From Shewanella decolorationis S12 (GTDB taxonomy: Bacteria > Pseudomonadota > Gammaproteobacteria > Enterobacterales > Shewanellaceae), in contig NZ_AXZL01000064.1 in the NCBI RefSeq assembly GCF_000485795.1, positions 1 to 37,587 of the forward strand: DNA of 37,587 nt, written 5' to 3'. Below the pieces are notes generated by a model. That model was not told the DNA's origin, searched no databases, and saw only the letters and a program-made list of their open reading frames with translations. The position numbers were made by a program, and so were the translations under genes. Positions 36,116-37,587 of this stretch are shown piece after piece; position 1 is the stretch's first letter, and each line of letters opens with the position of its first letter.

Positions 36116-36216
36116 GCTCAGATCCAATAAGATCCATCTTTTAAGATCCTAAAAGATCCTAAGAGATCCCAGAATCGCCACAGCCCAAGCACACCAAGGG
36201 CTACAGCGGAGGTAGG

Positions 36217-36320
36217 TGTATTCTAATTGGGTAAATGGTGTATTCTAATTGGGTAAACGGTGTATGCTAATTGGGTTTTAGGTGTATTCTAATTGGGTAA
36301 ACGGTGTATGCTAATTGGGT
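36217..36320 (+). repeat. Tandem iteron array of the main Rep origin
   Basis: Five 16-bp iterons (TGTATTCTAATTGGGT or TGTATGCTAATTGGGT) start at 36217, 36239, 36261, 36283 and 36305, exactly 22 bases apart, so all face the same side of the helix. Four are followed by TAAA-, TTTA- or TAAG-type spacers. This is the core Rep-binding array. Confidence 0.93.
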
Positions 36321-36425
36321 AAGCAACCTCTTTTTTGCACAGAACAACGCTATACATCTAGTTTATTTAAAATCAATCACTTATATAAAACTTGCCAATA
36401 AAGCGTTTCACTAGCTATCCCGCAG

Positions 36426-36722
36426 TTACCCACAGCTCAATAAAACTAATTGCGATACTCTGACTTTTAGCTATCTAAAATACCAAAGTGTATTCTAATT
36501 GGGTTATAAATTGGGAGGGCGGGTGTATGCCGAGTGGGTTCAAAAAACAACCAGCAGTGTATGCCGAGTGGGTAAAATTTTCACCTACAAAAAAACTTTA
36601 AGCTCAAGTTTCGAAAGGATTTACAAAGCAACCTTTGATGTACGTTACAAAAATTAAAACAACGATACTAAACCTCAATTAGGTGTATTCTAAATGGGTT
36701 TCATGGTGTACTCTAATTGGGT
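36426..36722 (+). promoter_or_regulatory. Remaining origin elements and rep promoter iterons
   Basis: TTACCCACA at 36426-36434 is one base from a DnaA box. Further iterons: TGTATTCTAATTGGGT 36489-36504; the variant TGTATGCCGAGTGGGT at 36524-36539 and 36558-36573; TGTATTCTAAATGGGT 36684-36699; TGTACTCTAATTGGGT 36707-36722. The last pair, 23 bases apart, ends about 12-20 bases before the rep start and would allow Rep to repress its own gene. The DNA between is AT-rich, as at an unwinding element. Confidence 0.82.
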
Positions 36723-36733
36723 TATAGGCATAA

Positions 36734-37587
36734 GTGGCGCACATGGAACAATCAGAAAACGCATTATTACCCATACCGGTTACCGAAAACCTTTACAGCG
36801 GTAAACTCCTAACGATTAGTAGCACAACCAGTGTACAGCCTAATGTTCTGCTCAGAACAGGCGTTTTTACGCCCGTTGGCCGTAGAACGAATGCGAATGA
36901 TGTTAAAGCACAAGATCTCAGTAACGATCTAGTGAGCCTCGATCTCTGCCAAAAGGAAGGCTATGACTTGGTTACAGTCAGGGGCCAACGGCTGAATATC
37001 GAAACCGATTTTAAGGTGTGGTGCGGTATTGTACTGGTGTTCAGTAAGTACGGTTATTCCTCCAACACGGTCAAACTGACTTTTTCAGAGTTCGCTAAGT
37101 TTTGCGGTTATCCCAGCCGGCGTTTTGATAAAAACCTGCGTAAACAGATCGGGGACTCGCTCGGGCGTATCCAAAGCCAAAGTTTGACATTTAGGCGCAA
37201 AAACACCGAAAAAGCGGTGCATACGGGAATGTTGTTGCGGGCCATGTATGACGGTGAAGCCGATATTGTTGAGCTAATGGCCGATGAAACCCTATGGGAT
37301 CTGTATCGGTTAGACTATCAAGTGTTGGTTAGTCTGCGAGTATTGGAAAAATTGCCTCGTGCTGAGGTCGCACAGTGCCTGTATTTGTATTTCACGTCTT
37401 TACCCGAGAATCCTCACCCCGTCTCCTTTGAGCGCCTTAGAGAGCGCTTGAGGCTTGAGACGTCCAAAAAAGAAGCAAATAGGAAGATTAAGATCGGTAT
37501 TCAGAAGTTGGAGTCGATTGGCTACCTGTCTGGCAGCTTCGCCGTCAAGAACGGCGAGCAATACTATCTGATTGATCAGCGTTACAA
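36734..37587 (+). CDS. rep: Plasmid replication initiator Rep, 5' part (continues at 1-281)
   Basis: The N-terminal 284 or so codons of the Rep next to the full iteron array; the gene ends at 281 after the circle closes. GTG 36734 has AGG five bases upstream; ATG 36743 (MEQSENALLPIPVTENLY) is the alternative. The sequence is close to the Rep at 3376-4251, with scattered changes (e.g. KNTEKAVH for NNTEKAVH, DGEADIV for NGEADIV). With its complete iterons, DnaA-box-like site and promoter iterons this is the likely working initiator of the plasmid. Confidence 0.88.
   Translation, partial: MAHMEQSENALLPIPVTENLYSGKLLTISSTTSVQPNVLLRTGVFTPVGRRTNANDVKAQDLSNDLVSLDLCQKEGYDLVTVRGQRLNIETDFKVWCGIVLVFSKYGYSSNTVKLTFSEFAKFCGYPSRRFDKNLRKQIGDSLGRIQSQSLTFRRKNTEKAVHTGMLLRAMYDGEADIVELMADETLWDLYRLDYQVLVSLRVLEKLPRAEVAQCLYLYFTSLPENPHPVSFERLRERLRLETSKKEANRKIKIGIQKLESIGYLSGSFAVKNGEQYYLIDQRY
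37344..37587. repeat. Terminal redundancy identical to 1-244
   Basis: All 244 bases match the start of the window without a difference, and an open gene runs across the join. It is the overlap of a circular sequence, not a biological repeat. Confidence 0.93.

Noticed and set aside
36217..36320. CRISPR-like regular repeats
   Set aside because: Spacers are only six bases and the 16-bp units match scattered copies before both rep genes; they are iterons.

Overview
The first 244 bases are identical to the last 244 (offset 37343), so the window reads as a complete circular plasmid of about 37.34 kb written with overlapping ends. Its backbone is AT-rich with gammaproteobacterial genes (iteron Rep, ParA with a ribbon-helix-helix partner, umuDC, toxin-antitoxin pairs). 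A marine gammaproteobacterium such as Shewanella is my best guess for the host. That is inference from gene style, since no species marker is present.

Layout. (1) 36.2 kb through the origin to 6.1 kb is the replication and partition region. It holds two closely related Rep genes: one with a full iteron array (36217-36722; gene 36734 through 281) and one (3376-4251) with a thinned iteron set. It also holds one intact parA-parB pair (4934-6033) and one decayed copy (2360-2886). A membrane-anchored DEDDh exonuclease gene (528-2189) lies between them. (2) 6.3-9.5 kb holds small hypotheticals, an SOS-boxed umuDC pair and a Phd/RelE-type toxin-antitoxin pair. (3) 9.6-10.9 kb has palindromes and a catalytic-domain-only tyrosine recombinase next to two related inverted-repeat sites. 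(4) 11.0-19.7 kb is one long minus-strand heavy-metal efflux operon: BlaI-like repressor, M56 protease, CzcC, CzcB, CzcA, HupE/UreJ-like protein, membrane anchor, small periplasmic protein. A divergent DUF3147-type gene follows. (5) 20.4-24.5 kb carries a HigB/HigA-type pair, tiny single-span membrane proteins, hypotheticals and a full-length tyrosine recombinase. (6) 24.7-26.2 kb has nested inverted repeats, a structured repeat (R1) and a second replication gene type (Rep_3/RepB) that is cut off by a transposon. (7) 26201-35681 is a GC-rich Tn21-subfamily transposon with 38-bp ends, tnpA and tnpR. Its cargo is an unusual TetR, membrane-fusion protein, ABC permease, ABC ATPase, cytochrome c' and outer-membrane factor operon. 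(8) 35.7-36.1 kb is a second copy (R2) of the structured repeat.

How the parts work together. Rep/iterons and ParA/ParB give replication and segregation, and the toxin-antitoxin pairs and recombinases probably stabilise the plasmid. The cargo is export: a CzcCBA-type pump for divalent metals and an ABC-type tripartite exporter for an unknown substrate. The most unexpected signals are non-coding. There are nine copies of a 21-bp palindrome, TTGA(N4)GTWAC(N4)TCAA, confined to backbone DNA; six copies of a 22-bp palindrome around the partition genes; five copies of a 15-bp palindrome at gene ends; and a structured element whose two copies show compensatory base changes.
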